This document shows positions 55,429-64,000 of a stretch of DNA of 64,000 nucleotides, piece after piece. The notes below the pieces were generated by a model. The model made no database searches and was not told where the DNA came from. It saw only the letters and a list, made by a program, of their open reading frames with translations. Location: NCBI GenBank assembly GCA_023213315.1, contig JAKCPI010003042.1, positions 1-64,000 of the forward strand. The letters run 5' to 3'. Position numbers and translations under genes: made by a program. Position 1 is the first letter of the stretch; each line of letters starts with the position of its first letter. This DNA comes from Euborellia annulipes. Its lineage: Eukaryota; Arthropoda; Insecta; Dermaptera; Anisolabididae.

Positions 55429-56125
55429 TGTCAGTGTATCTGTCTGTCTGTCTCTGTGTGTGTGTGTGTCTGTGTTCAATTTTAAGCATGAAGGATTTTA
55501 GCTATGAGGCCGAAATTTTATATTTATTTTAAACAAAATCAGTCAAAAAGTACTAGTACTTTGCTGATGCACTTTTTCAGTTTTTTTTCGATTTTCTCAA
55601 AATTCGATCTAACAATTTTGATTAAATTTCAAAAGTCAGTTATATTTTAGATCCTCTTTCAAATGTATATTCTCATTTTGCCCACAAAATTGTTTGAAGC
55701 ACACTTTACTCTTGTAATTCATAGGAAAGATAGGAGAAAAATGATTGCCATGGACATTGGCGTAGCCAGAAATTTTTGATGGAGGGGGGGGGGTTCAAGA
55801 AAATTTTTTCACAAATTTAAGATTACTTTAGGGTATTTATAAATCATTTTGGTTTTTTTTTTAGCTAGAGTAAATTATTATATTTTCTTTCTCTTACCCT
55901 ATATGAAATATAATTTGTATTATAGTGCTTAAATATCTAGTAATGGCTTGGGTCCCATGGGGGGGGGGGTTTGAACCGTTCTTGACCCCCCTGGCTACGC
56001 CTACGGCCATGGAAACAAAATATAAATATTTTCCCATGTTTATAAATTTTATTACATCTTAAATTTTAATACATGTATATCGGTGGAAACTAAATATAGG
56101 CCTATGTCGACACCAGATTTTTTCC
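55295..56125 (-). mobile_element. R1 copy interrupted by a hAT element
   Basis: Right-end block, CAGA/GT tract (55438-55475), internal block (aaagtactagtactttgctg), X-box region split by the hAT insert, then tataaatattttcccatg and a deleted hairpin (gtcgacaccagatttttt). Confidence 0.75.
55755..56005 (+). mobile_element. hAT-type element inserted in an R1 X-box, 8-bp TSD
   Basis: Ends cattggcgtagccagaaatt and cccctggctacgcctacg; exact TSD GCCATGGA at 55747-55754 and 56006-56013. Subterminal G tract. The insertion cut the X-box of the host R1 copy. Confidence 0.88.
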
Positions 56126-57161
56126 TAGTTGGAATTTTATCTAGTGTCGTTCAATTCCGTCATTTCACCACCTTATAAACCAGTCTTATTCAATCTTTTA
56201 TCAGATTCATTTGTTTCTTTTAACATTTTCTCTCTTAAATACAACTATTTTTAGTTAAGAGGAAACGAATATTATTTTCGTAGGTAATTAGAATTTATTA
56301 AATTAAAAGAAAGTTTCTCTAATTTGATATTGATTCAATTTTTTTTTTTTTTATGAAAGACAAAGTTAAAAGGAGATAGAAAGAGAGCAAGCAGCAAGCA
56401 TCCACATCTCAAATGGTTTCCTAACTGATCAAGAGCTCTCGATTTCATCTCGACCTGACTACTTTCACTTCTTTTGAAACTATTACGTCAAAAATGTCCA
56501 AGATGTTCATGCGTGCCTCTTTCGTTTTGTCTATTATTATCTTTAAAAAAAAATAGATCTCCGTTCCACTTGTTGGGTACTTCAATTGATGACATGAAAT
56601 TTAAAAAAAAATATTTCATGTTATATATTTATTGAATATAAACTTATTACATAAAAAACCGGATATTATTTATATACTGTATATATATTTTTATAAGTTT
56701 ATATGTTGAAATTTGTTTATCATTTCGTAATTTATTTTTATTTTTTTTGCCATTTATAAATTCAACAAAGAATTCAGGAAATATAAATTAATGTATTTTT
56801 AGTACACGTAAAAACACTTTTTATATTTTCCGAAAAAATTACCACTAAATATCTTATGAAACCAAAATACTTTATAAATTTCGGATTTTCTCCAAATTAC
56901 TTTGTGTTGTTCGTGTAAAACTGCGTAAAATAGATTATTTTTAATAAACTCAAAATAATAAAAAAAGTCACTCAGAGACTTCCATGTGGAGAGCATGTTG
57001 ATGGCGACCACGAGTTACCCGAACTAGGAATGTCATTTTTCTTCGCTCTCTTTATGTCATTCTTTCTCTCTTCCCATCCCCTGTAAATAAATAAGTTTAA
57101 AAGATAGATAGGTAGATAGAAATATACGAATGATCTATAAAATTGTATTTTATTTTTCCAG
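56126..57161. other. Region upstream of the CRAL-TRIO gene; R4 fragment
   Basis: AT-rich. At 56985-57110 an R4 head (gttgatggcgaccacgagtt) is followed by a (TAGA)n-type tail. The 5' UTR exon implied by the acceptor at 57161 was not found. Confidence 0.45.
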
Positions 57162-57306
57162 AAAATGCCACTGTTAATTCAACCCAACACCGAGATGCAG
57201 GTTCGCATTCGGGAGGAACTAAACGAGCAACTTGACACTAAAGATCGAGATCTGCAAATCATCAAAGAATGGCTCTGGAAACAGCCCCATTTGCCCAACT
57301 GGGATG
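57162..57306 (+). CDS. CRAL-TRIO gene, coding exon 1
   Basis: Acceptor tatttttccag, then aaaATG; donor GTAAGA. 47 codons plus one base, MPLLIQPNTEMQVRIREE to HLPNWD. Confidence 0.9.
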
Positions 57307-60300
57307 GTAAGACAGCGTTATTAAATATTAGGCTAAATATTGTGATGGGGAAAATTTGGAAAATTTGCGCCCGGGCAAGATATAAATTGCGCCCCATACC
57401 AAAAAAAAATTATATTTTATTATATATTTATGCAGCCCCCAAATTCTAGCGCCTCTGGACCAATTCCAACGCCTCCCCCCTCCCCCCTCCCCCCTATAGA
57501 GGGCATTTTTGCCAGACGACTCTAGATAAATAATACATTGTAAATATTCCTTCTAACATCAAAAAAATATTTAATATTATTTTTAGATAAGTTTGTTATT
57601 TTTTATCATATTATGAATAATACAATATTTTTTTTGTAAAAATATACGCTTTCAACGCCCCTTTCTTTAATGCGCCCGGGGCCGTCGCCCCTTCGGCCCC
57701 TCCCCTCTTGTTGCGGCACTGAGGAAGGTGACCAAAGAAGTTGAGCTGGGCATAGCTAGCAAATTCTTTGGTTGTCTTAGGGGACAAAACTACACCATTG
57801 CTTCTTAGGATCTTCTAAATAAGCAAATACTCATTTAAAGAAAATTAAAAAAAAAAAAAAATAAAAAAAAAAAAATTTTTTTTGGGGAAATTTTTTAAAA
57901 ATTTTTTTCAAAAAAATATTTAAATAAAAAAAAACACCAAAGGGGGAAATTTTTTTAATTTTTTTTTGGGGGGGAATTTTTTACGCTAGAAGTCTTTGAC
58001 TCCGTCTCAACTACATAATTTAAATTTTTCTCCAGGTCAGTCCAGTTGTTGTTTAAAATTTGAATAAAAATACGAAATTTATTTATTTCTTGTATATTGA
58101 TTGCGGTTATTTATATAAGAAGGGAAAGGTCACAGCCAAGTATAAATATAGAGAATTTAATTTCCTGTCTTTTGCACGCTCTTCGCCCACTTCTTTAGGG
58201 CTGACAGAGAAATCCAATTTTTCACAAAGTATAATTTTATAATAAAATCCACATCCACAATTTTTTAATTTTCATTGAACACATTAGTTGATTGTATATT
58301 AATTGCTTGATTCACTTTCTATTTTATGAAAATAAAAAATTGTTTTTATATTGGGGGGGGGGAAAATTACTAGCATATACAGGGCCGGATTTAAGAGTAC
58401 GCCGGGTAATTACCCCCCCCCCCTCGAGATTTGAAAAAAATACTTTTTTCTCAAAAAAATTAATTTTTAAGGTAAAATTTTAAAAATTAATACTTAAAAA
58501 TTTGATTTGTATTTATATTCTGGCAAACAAGTTGCAACAATGCGCCTTTAAATTACTGAAATTAAGAAAAAATTGTGTGCTGTGCGAACAGACACACCAG
58601 ATTACCCCCCCCCCCCCCCGAGAAACACCCTTGGATCCGCCCTTGGATTATTAAAAATCTGTCAGTCCTGAAGAAGAGCACGTCTGGGAACGTTGGCGCC
58701 AGAAAATGAAATTATTTTTATATCTGGAACGTTGCGAAATCAAATACAGTAGAAACTCGACTATCAGAACCAATTGGGACCAGATAATCCAACGAAATAT
58801 TTTAAAAATAAAAATAAATAGGAAAAAAATTTCAACCTCTTCCATTCAGACAATTTAAGTCCGGATATTGACTTTCTACTGTTCATTTAATAACTTATAT
58901 AATAGCTTGAATTAAAATTCTCTCATTCTTAAGCCGTATCTAATCATTTAACTCTTTTAAAAAGAAACATAATTATTAAAATTTTTGCCTTCAGGCAAAA
59001 TTTCAGCTAATGAAAAAAAAGAATGGAAAAAAAAAATTCTTTAAAAGAAAGCTTAAAGGAAATTATTTGTTTTTTTGACTAAGAAAATTACTATTTTTTA
59101 TAAACAAAAATAAATAAATCCGGTGACTAAGACATTCCAATATAAATAGAGTCCATTTCACCAGAAGCGAGCAAAAAAATTAATTGAAAACTAGTTTCGT
59201 TCTCCATTGCGCCATGATTAGATTATTTATATAGTAATCAAATATTATTTTTGTACTTCATATTTTTATACTTCACAATTATAATAAGCTAAAAAAGTTC
59301 TTTATTCACAAAGCATCATTTGAGATATTAAATTATTTTTAAAAATTAGGAATTTTCTTTAAATATAATTCCTAATGTTTTATTTCTCTAATTTTTTCAC
59401 AGATGACCAGAGACTGAGTAATTTTCTCCGAGCAAGCAAATATTCATTGGAAAAATGCAAACGCAAATTGGATATGTACTTCTCAATGCGCACAGCATGT
59501 CCGGATTTCTTTACTAATCGGACTCTAAGCAATCCTCAAATAAACGAAGTCATGAAAGTCTTGTAAGTTTAAATTCAAAGCTTTTTTTTATTATTGGGTC
59601 GGACGTAAAAAATCGATAAACTCTATTAATTTATGGACCAGGTCAATTAAATATGACTAAATGTTATATTATATATACAGTAGAGTCTTGATAATCCGGC
59701 CTAAACAGGAATTCTGAAAATGCCGCATTACCCGAAACATTTTTTTTTTTTTTTTTTTTTATATAAAAAACATTCACACTTTTTTCTCATTCACACTCCC
59801 ACTCACACACACATTCACACTGTCTTTTCGGCAACTCTGGCCATTTAAGACTTTATACGATAACCGTTGTAATTAATATATGTATTTGGGGTTCAGGCAT
59901 TTCTATTTAAGCCATCCCCGAAACATTTAATAGAATGCAAAATTCAGGGCCGGATTTTTTTTTTAACACTCACACTTTTTCCATTCACACATACACACAG
60001 TCTTTTCGGCAACTTAGGCCATTTAAGACTATACGATAACCGTTATTATGAATATACTGTATAATATATATATATATTGAGGTCCAGGCATTCTTATTTA
60101 GTATTAGTATTTAGTATTATTTGGTATCCAAATGGCTTAAATAAAATCATCGGAAGGGCCGGATTTAAGAGTATGCCGCCAAAGTCCATTCGCCGCCCGC
60201 TCTATAGTTCATATTTGATTAATACATTTGTTTTATACAATGTTTTATACAATATATGTATTCTTAAATTCGCAAGGAAAATATTATCAACTTCTAAAAT

Positions 60301-63151
60301 ACTTCATTTTAATTTTAGAAAAAATTGCCAAACTGCCTCCCCTGAAATTTGTTGCCGTTCTAGGCTGAAGCCTTCCTAGCCTATTTAGAAATATGGCCCT
60401 GGCAAAATTTAATTTTTATATCTTGAAAAAAATCTGTAATGACACTGTTTTCTTAAATTACCCTATTTTTTGCTGCAATATCTCGAAGAAGTGATTTTTC
60501 AACACGCCGGATTAGCCGGAATGCCGGAGTATCGAAGTCTGGATTAGCAAGACTGTTTATCTTTCCGGTTCATCAAAGATTCTGCTACTATTATGTATTA
60601 ATTTAAGTGAGAGTACGTCTGAATCGCTATCCTTTTAATAATTTTACTATTCTTATTTTTATTCTTTATTATCTTTTATATTTTATAATGAACTCACCAG
60701 GACTGTAATTTAATATTTAGAAGATGAGAAAAGGTCAATTCAGTCCTCGAGAATGAAACATGTATATATTATAGTAAAATAATATATTTATTCTCTCTAG
60801 TTGACATATAAATAATCTCAGACCTCTTGGGTTTCGGCCGCTGAGCTGCGTCCCTTCTTCAGTGAGATCAGGATCTAGATAATGCAAAATAGTTTGTTGT
60901 GTTATTATAAACATTAGTCAAAAAGAATTATTTGTATATATATATATATATGTTCTGGAAGGTTTCCGCGACCGGATGTATGCAAAGATAAGTTTTCTCG
61001 GGTTAAGTCGCGTGGGGTGCTGAGATTTATTAAGAGCAAACACCCCGACTTGGGGAGTAGGCAGATTGAGGCCCCAAAGTCAACCCAAACCAAACACAAA
61101 CCCGATTACACACAACCAACCACTGTCCATTTCTCAGAGACAAATCCAAACCTCTGAGGCATCCACCAAACACACCACCATTACACCGACTTGAGGAGTA
61201 GGCAGATTGAGGCCCCGTAGTCAATCTAAACCGAACTTAATTACACACAACAAACCTTCCTGCAGCTCTCAGAGACCAATCCACGCCTCTGAGTCATCCA
61301 CCAAATTGACCTGGGGACCAGGAAGACTGCGACCCCGTAAACAACCCCCTCCACCATCATCTCCTAACATCCTTCTCTTGAAAATGGCTCCAAAAGGATA
61401 GCCGAAACGTCACGTAAATCTCTGCACCCCACGCTTAACTTAACCCGAGAAAACTTATCTTTGCATATATATATACCATATATATAACTTATATATATAT
61501 ATACCTTAATGGTGAGTAGATTTTATCTAGATCCCTTACTTTTACAACACAGGTTCTCTCAGTACAACACATGAACAGAGACATTGAGGAGTCAACTATT
61601 TAATGATAATTTATGAGAGAACCTGCGTTGTAAAAGTAAGGGATCTAGATAATGCAAATTACTCACCATTAAGGATATATATATATATACAAATAATTCT
61701 TTTTGACTAATATTTATAATATTTTATAATAACACAACAAACTATTTTGCATTATCTAGATCCTGATCTCATTGAAGAGGACACGCAGCACAGCGGTCGA
61801 GACCGAAGAGGTCTGAGATTATTTACATGTCAACTAGAGAGAATAAATATATATTTTACTATAATATATACATGTTTCATTCTCGAAATTCTCGAGGACT
61901 GAATTGACCTTTTCTCATCTTCTTTTATATTTTATATATACCCTGTGAATCTGTGGAAATAATGTAATACCTCAAGAGGGTAAATGGAGCTATTTAGCTC
62001 CCTGTAAAATAAAGCATTATCTATCTATCAATCCTTGCTTTGCAGAAATCTTCCTGCGTTACCTGGATTAACACCTGAAGGACGCAGAGTGATCTTGTTC
62101 CAAAACAAACCCGAAGTGGATCTTACTGATGGGCCCACTCACCTAATTGCGGATGCTATGAAGGTCGTCCTCATGATCGGCGATATTAGAATTGCAGAGG
62201 AAATCACAGGTATCCAAATCTCTTATCCTTTAATTACAAATTAAAAGGATGAGTTTTCGTTGAGTAGATCTTTATTTCATTCTATAAACTAAGCTCCAAG
62301 TTTCGTTTTTAGGATTTTCTGTTGACCATTATTAAGATAAGTTGGGAAAGAGCAACTACTGGAGCAGCAAGGAAAGAAAGAATTTGACGATTCGGACAAA
62401 ATGTATTGTCCATCCTCAGTCTTCTAGCCTTATATTTATTTTAGGCACAAAGTTGTAATTCTTGATACACAAAAGTCTGTGCACATGTACATTTTAGTGT
62501 GTTTAAAACGACCTGAGAGTCTTTTAGAGAATCAACTCACAGAACCCAATTCTTTAATCGTATTCTTAGTCATTGTTGAGGAACAAGGAATCCTTATGCC
62601 TATATAAATGTATAGATATAAGGATTCATTCTTCCTTAAGGAACGACTGTGAATACGGGTATAAGACTCTCACGTCGTTTTAAACACTTGCTCTTTTAAT
62701 AAAATGTACATGTGCACAGACTTTTGTGCATCAAGAACAATTACAATTTTGTGTCTAAAAAAAAATAAGGACTAAAAGACTGAGGATGGCCGAATAAATT
62801 TTGTCCGAAACGTCCCCTTCGGCATTTAGCATACAAAGGGGTCCGCTCCTGTACTTGCTCTTTCCTAACTTGTAACTTCATCATCAACTGCTCTCCTGAA
62901 TATATTTTTAAAATAGCTTTATTTTATTTTAAACAGGCACGTAGCCGGGGTGGGGATTCAGAGGAAATTCTATTAAATTCATTTATTTACACAAAATGAA
63001 AACTATTTTAAATTCAAAGTTTATTAAAAAAAATTTTTTTCTTCCAGGTGTTGCTGGAGATGTATATATTTTAGATGCCTCGATTGCAACTCCTACTAAT
63101 TTCTCAAGAATTACGCCAGCAATGATCAAAAAATTTCTTACAATTGTTCAG
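57165..63151 (+). CDS. CRAL-TRIO domain protein, alpha-tocopherol-transfer-protein-like (5' part, four exons)
   Basis: Exons 57162-57306, 59403-59562, 62046-62209 and 63048-63151 join in frame to 190 residues and the gene continues beyond the window (family members are about 300 residues). The N-terminal CRAL-TRIO-N helices are clear: DRDLQIIKEWLWKQPHLP, then DDQRLSNFLRASKYSLEKCK, then LDMYFSMRTACPDFF. The lipid-binding CRAL-TRIO domain starts around residue 100 (LTPEGRRVILF) and reaches GDVYILDASIATPTNFSRIT. Known family role: cytosolic carriers of hydrophobic ligands (tocopherol, retinal, phosphoinositides); the ligand of this member cannot be read from sequence. The start ATG lies 3 nt after a splice acceptor, so a 5' UTR exon is expected upstream. 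Introns are packed with nested transposons and foldbacks. Sister genes of the same family (clavesin, RLBP1) are alternatives. Confidence 0.92.
57310..57839. repeat. Intron 1 segment with a CpG-rich hAT-like end
   Basis: gcgcccgggcaag (57368) and gcgcccggggccgtcgcccc (57671) lie about 300 bp apart; cttgttgcggcactg at 57708 looks like a hAT right terminus. The left terminus is unclear. Confidence 0.35.
57840..57985. repeat. Homopolymer-rich island in intron 1
   Basis: Runs of A, T and G with almost no other sequence. Confidence 0.7.
58395..58650 (-). repeat. Fragment related to the 30-31 kb palindrome arm
   Basis: Follows 31070-31293 closely (tttgatttgtatttatattc, gaaattaagaaaaaattgtg, gagaaacacccttggatccg). 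The left end differs: cagggccggatttaagagta, as in the element at 59945. It therefore looks chimeric. Confidence 0.75.
58668..58706 (+). repeat. Solitary FB-like arm remnant
   Basis: cagtcctgaagaagagcacg followed by gggaacgttgg resembles the motif order with substitutions. Confidence 0.35.
58747..58881. mobile_element. Tigger/pogo-like MITE, 135 bp
   Basis: Ends cagtagaaactcgactatca and the imperfect inverse gatattgactttctactg, with gaccagataatccaacg inside: typical of pogo-group MITEs. The TA target duplication is not clean. Confidence 0.65.
58882..59402. other. Intron 1 end, AT-rich, nothing recognised
   Basis: No repeat match. Confidence 0.45.
59403..59562 (+). CDS. CRAL-TRIO gene, coding exon 2
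   Basis: Acceptor tttttcacag; donor GTAAGT. Contains LSNFLRASKYSLEKCKRK and ACPDFFTNRTLSNPQ. Confidence 0.95.
59741..59916 (-). mobile_element. SINE S1, 5'-truncated, exact 12-bp TSD
   Basis: cccgaaacattt flanks it (59731-59742 and 59917-59928; the T run is ambiguous). The copy lacks the tRNA-like head, as expected of incomplete reverse transcription. Confidence 0.88.
59945..60401 (+). mobile_element. hAT-type element with 8-bp TSD, hosting an S1 SINE
   Basis: Ends cagggccggattt(a) and aaatatggccctg; exact TSD GCAAAATT at 59937-59944 and 60402-60409. The S1 copy sits inside its left terminal repeat. The interior without the SINE has gccgccaaagtccattcgcc and no transposase. Confidence 0.88.
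59958..60154 (-). mobile_element. SINE S1, 5'-truncated, exact 12-bp TSD
   Basis: agggccggattt at 59946-59957 and 60155-60166; the target is the hAT terminal repeat. Truncated before the head. Confidence 0.88.
60952..61467. mobile_element. Foldback nested in FB-10
   Basis: Arms 60978-61026 and 61414-61467 (tgcaaagataagttttctcg against cgagaaaacttatctttgca). A leader of about 26 nt follows an AT microsatellite, and the same AT repeat follows the right arm. The right arm contains ggctccaaaaggatagcc then gaaacgtcac, a well-paired stem II with the family core. Confidence 0.75.
61041..61350 (+). repeat. Tandem repeat of about 150/125-bp units
   Basis: Two full units and part of a third. Each has ccgacttg(g/a)ggagtaggca, gattgaggcccc, attacacacaac, then ctcagagac and cctctgag. 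Unit lengths differ by deletion. Confidence 0.8.
61507..61672. repeat. Third inverted repeat inside FB-10
   Basis: ttaatggtgagtagatttta and ctagatcccttacttttaca are mirrored by tgtaaaagtaagggatctag and ttactcaccattaa. The phrase gatctagataatgcaaa also occurs in the outer FB-10 arms. Confidence 0.75.
61960..62034 (+). repeat. (ATCT)n-tailed repeat end before exon 3
   Basis: gagggtaaatggagctattt, ccctgtaaaataaagcatta, then tctatctatc just before the branch/acceptor region of exon 3. Resembles the 3' tail of a SINE or LINE; a similar tail lies at 57080-57120. Confidence 0.5.
62046..62209 (+). CDS. CRAL-TRIO gene, coding exon 3
   Basis: Acceptor ccttgctttgcag; donor GTATCC. Contains LPGLTPEGRRVILFQNKPE and ADAMKVVLMIGDIRIAEE. 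Confidence 0.95.
62332..62875. mobile_element. Foldback element FB-11 in intron 3
   Basis: Arms 62332-62600 and 62618-62875 (cttttgtgtatcaagaat-type matches; aagttgggaaagagcaa against ttgctctttcctaactt) with a spacer of about 17 bp. Minus strand of the left arm: CTGAGGA, T, GGACAA, loop, TTGTCC, GAATCGTC; stem II is 6 bp and perfect. The right arm has GAAACGTC with a damaged stem II. Stem I does not pair. Confidence 0.85.
63048..63151 (+). CDS. CRAL-TRIO gene, coding exon 4
   Basis: Acceptor tttcttccag; donor GTAAAT; phase 0 at the end. GVAGDVYILDASIATPTN to KKFLTIVQ, the core beta-strand of the CRAL-TRIO fold. Confidence 0.95.
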
Positions 63152-63474
63152 GTAAATTCGAATACATCTTTCATCGCATTTTAATTTTGCATTCAGATAT
63201 TGTAGACCATAACTTATTTAATTTAGAGATAACTTTATAGAATCAATTAATTAATATTTGTCTCTGAATTATCATTAAGTATTGAGTAAAAAACAGTAGT
63301 AGAAATATTTAATTTCACTTTTGGTGATAGGCTTCGTCAAGATGAATGACATCGTCGATTAGAGAGGAAGAGTACAATCACACCTAAACAACTCGATCTA
63401 TTTATTTTAACAAAAAAAACTTTATGTTGAGAGTGGATAGTCTGAAAAGTCTGTTTATTAGCAGTGCTGTACAG
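63152..63474. other. Intron 4 start, nothing recognised
   Basis: AT-rich, no repeat match. Confidence 0.4.
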
Positions 63475-63690
63475 TGAGTGCCACAATTAAATCCCCATCT
63501 GGGAGCTAGAGCCTTAATGCTATATAGTGAAATAATTTTAAATTTTAAAAGGTAAAATAAAATCATCTGTATCGGATTTTATTTTACCTTTTCGGTCATT
63601 AAAATTATTTCACTATATACCATATAATATGCCATAAACTTAAGGCTCTAGCTCCCAGGTAGGGACTTAATTGTGGCGCTCACGGTACCA
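63475..63690. repeat. Inverted repeat, no hammerhead-like motif
   Basis: tgggagctagagccttaatg and aggtaaaataaaatc are mirrored by gattttattttacct and taaggctctagctccca. Short spacer. Confidence 0.75.
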
Positions 63691-63835
63691 CATGCCGCAT
63701 TTGCCGGACTTCAACGCTCCCTAAACTTAAGGAAAACCGATCAAAGAGGATATATACATCCGTTCACGTCAGGGAACCTACACTTATTATTATTAATTAA
63801 AGAAAAGATTATATCATTTTTCTATATTTAATATT

Positions 63836-64000
63836 ATTTAAAAAAATCTGGTGTGACTGGCGCACAGCACACAACTTTCTCTTACCTTCGGTAATCGAAA
63901 GTTGTGTACTGTGCTTGTCACACCAGATTTTTTGTGTCGACATAAGTATTTAGTTTCCGACAGTAGGGTACAATTGAATTCAAGATGTAAAATTTATAAG
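63836..64000 (+). mobile_element. R1 copy, left end with terminal hairpin
   Basis: The hairpin (63842-63945) differs from that of the 6955 copy at very few positions; the flank (gtcgacataagtatttagtt, cgacagtaggg) and body start continue to the window edge. Confidence 0.8.

Larger units (their letters stand above)
59678..60560. mobile_element. Tigger/pogo-like element hosting three nested insertions
   Basis: Left end cagtagagtcttgataatcc after TA; right end tctggattagcaagactgt. Removing the S1 and hAT insertions leaves a short element (about 200 bp), consistent with a MITE. Confidence 0.65.
60688..61920. mobile_element. Foldback element FB-10 with 16-bp TSD and nested foldbacks
   Basis: tcttttatattttata flanks it at 60672-60687 and 61921-61936. 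A leader of about 32 nt precedes the left arm (60720-60945); right arm 61676-61920 (agaagatgagaaaaggtcaa against ttgaccttttctcatcttct). The family motif is present but decayed (ggccgaaaccc; ctgaagaagggacg). The centre holds two further inverted repeats. Confidence 0.85.

Noticed and set aside
57179..57397. Minus-strand frame opposite the CRAL-TRIO first exon
   Set aside because: Shadow of the coding exon; splice sites and homology support the + strand.
63475..63690. Assigning this and the 28402-28618 inverted repeat to the FB family
   Set aside because: Neither contains CTGANGA or GAAACGTC; they are left as plain inverted repeats.

Overview
The window is AT-rich, intron-rich nuclear DNA of an animal. 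Two conserved genes and the density of MITEs, SINEs, hAT and mariner remnants point to an arthropod (insect or crustacean; the sequence does not decide which). Nothing looks bacterial, plasmid or viral. Only about 1.6 kb is confidently coding.

Genes. (1) A complete PINCH/LIMS gene (steamer-duck orthologue, five LIM domains) lies on the + strand: seven exons from 38903 to 42905 and a probable extra 5' exon ending at 38034. (2) The first four coding exons of a CRAL-TRIO lipid-transfer protein (alpha-tocopherol-transfer-protein-like) lie between 57165 and 63151, and the gene runs off the right edge. (3) At 3271-6005 there is a chain of exon-like segments with good splice sites but no long reading frame, possibly a spliced non-coding RNA or 5' UTR exons; one exon with its flanks is duplicated in tandem. 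(4) A CpG-rich, promoter-like island lies at 20480-20680.

Repeats make up most of the rest. R1 is a hairpin-ended element of about 0.7 kb present in about 13 copies, several carrying a canonical RFX X-box. A tRNA-derived SINE (S1) has about 12 copies, five with exact target-site duplications. At least six hAT-type non-autonomous elements have exact 8-bp duplications. There are also Tigger/pogo-like MITEs, a decayed mariner in a PINCH intron and two 3' ends of the same LINE.

The most interesting signal is a large set of foldback (long inverted-repeat) elements, called FB here: 4969, 6590, 15204, 19581, 39088, 43629, 46613, 48779, 50307, 60688 and 62332, plus single-arm remnants. Their arms carry the same short motif set: CTGANGA, a T, a short stem, then GAAACGTC. 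In the best copies the flanks also pair, giving the layout of a tiny hammerhead ribozyme without a closed stem III, with different but compensating stem I and stem II sequences in different copies. Three FB copies have 12-16 bp target-site duplications and a short unpaired leader before the left arm, as expected of insertion by target-primed reverse transcription. They are best read as non-autonomous relatives of Penelope-like retroelements.

Layout: 1-6005 putative ncRNA exons with R1 and FB; 6.4-20 kb R1, FB and hAT; 20.5 kb CpG island; 21-36 kb SINEs, hAT and a 1.5-kb palindrome; 36.8-43.3 kb PINCH locus; 43.6-56 kb FB, LINE, hAT and R1; 57-63 kb CRAL-TRIO gene with heavily nested introns.
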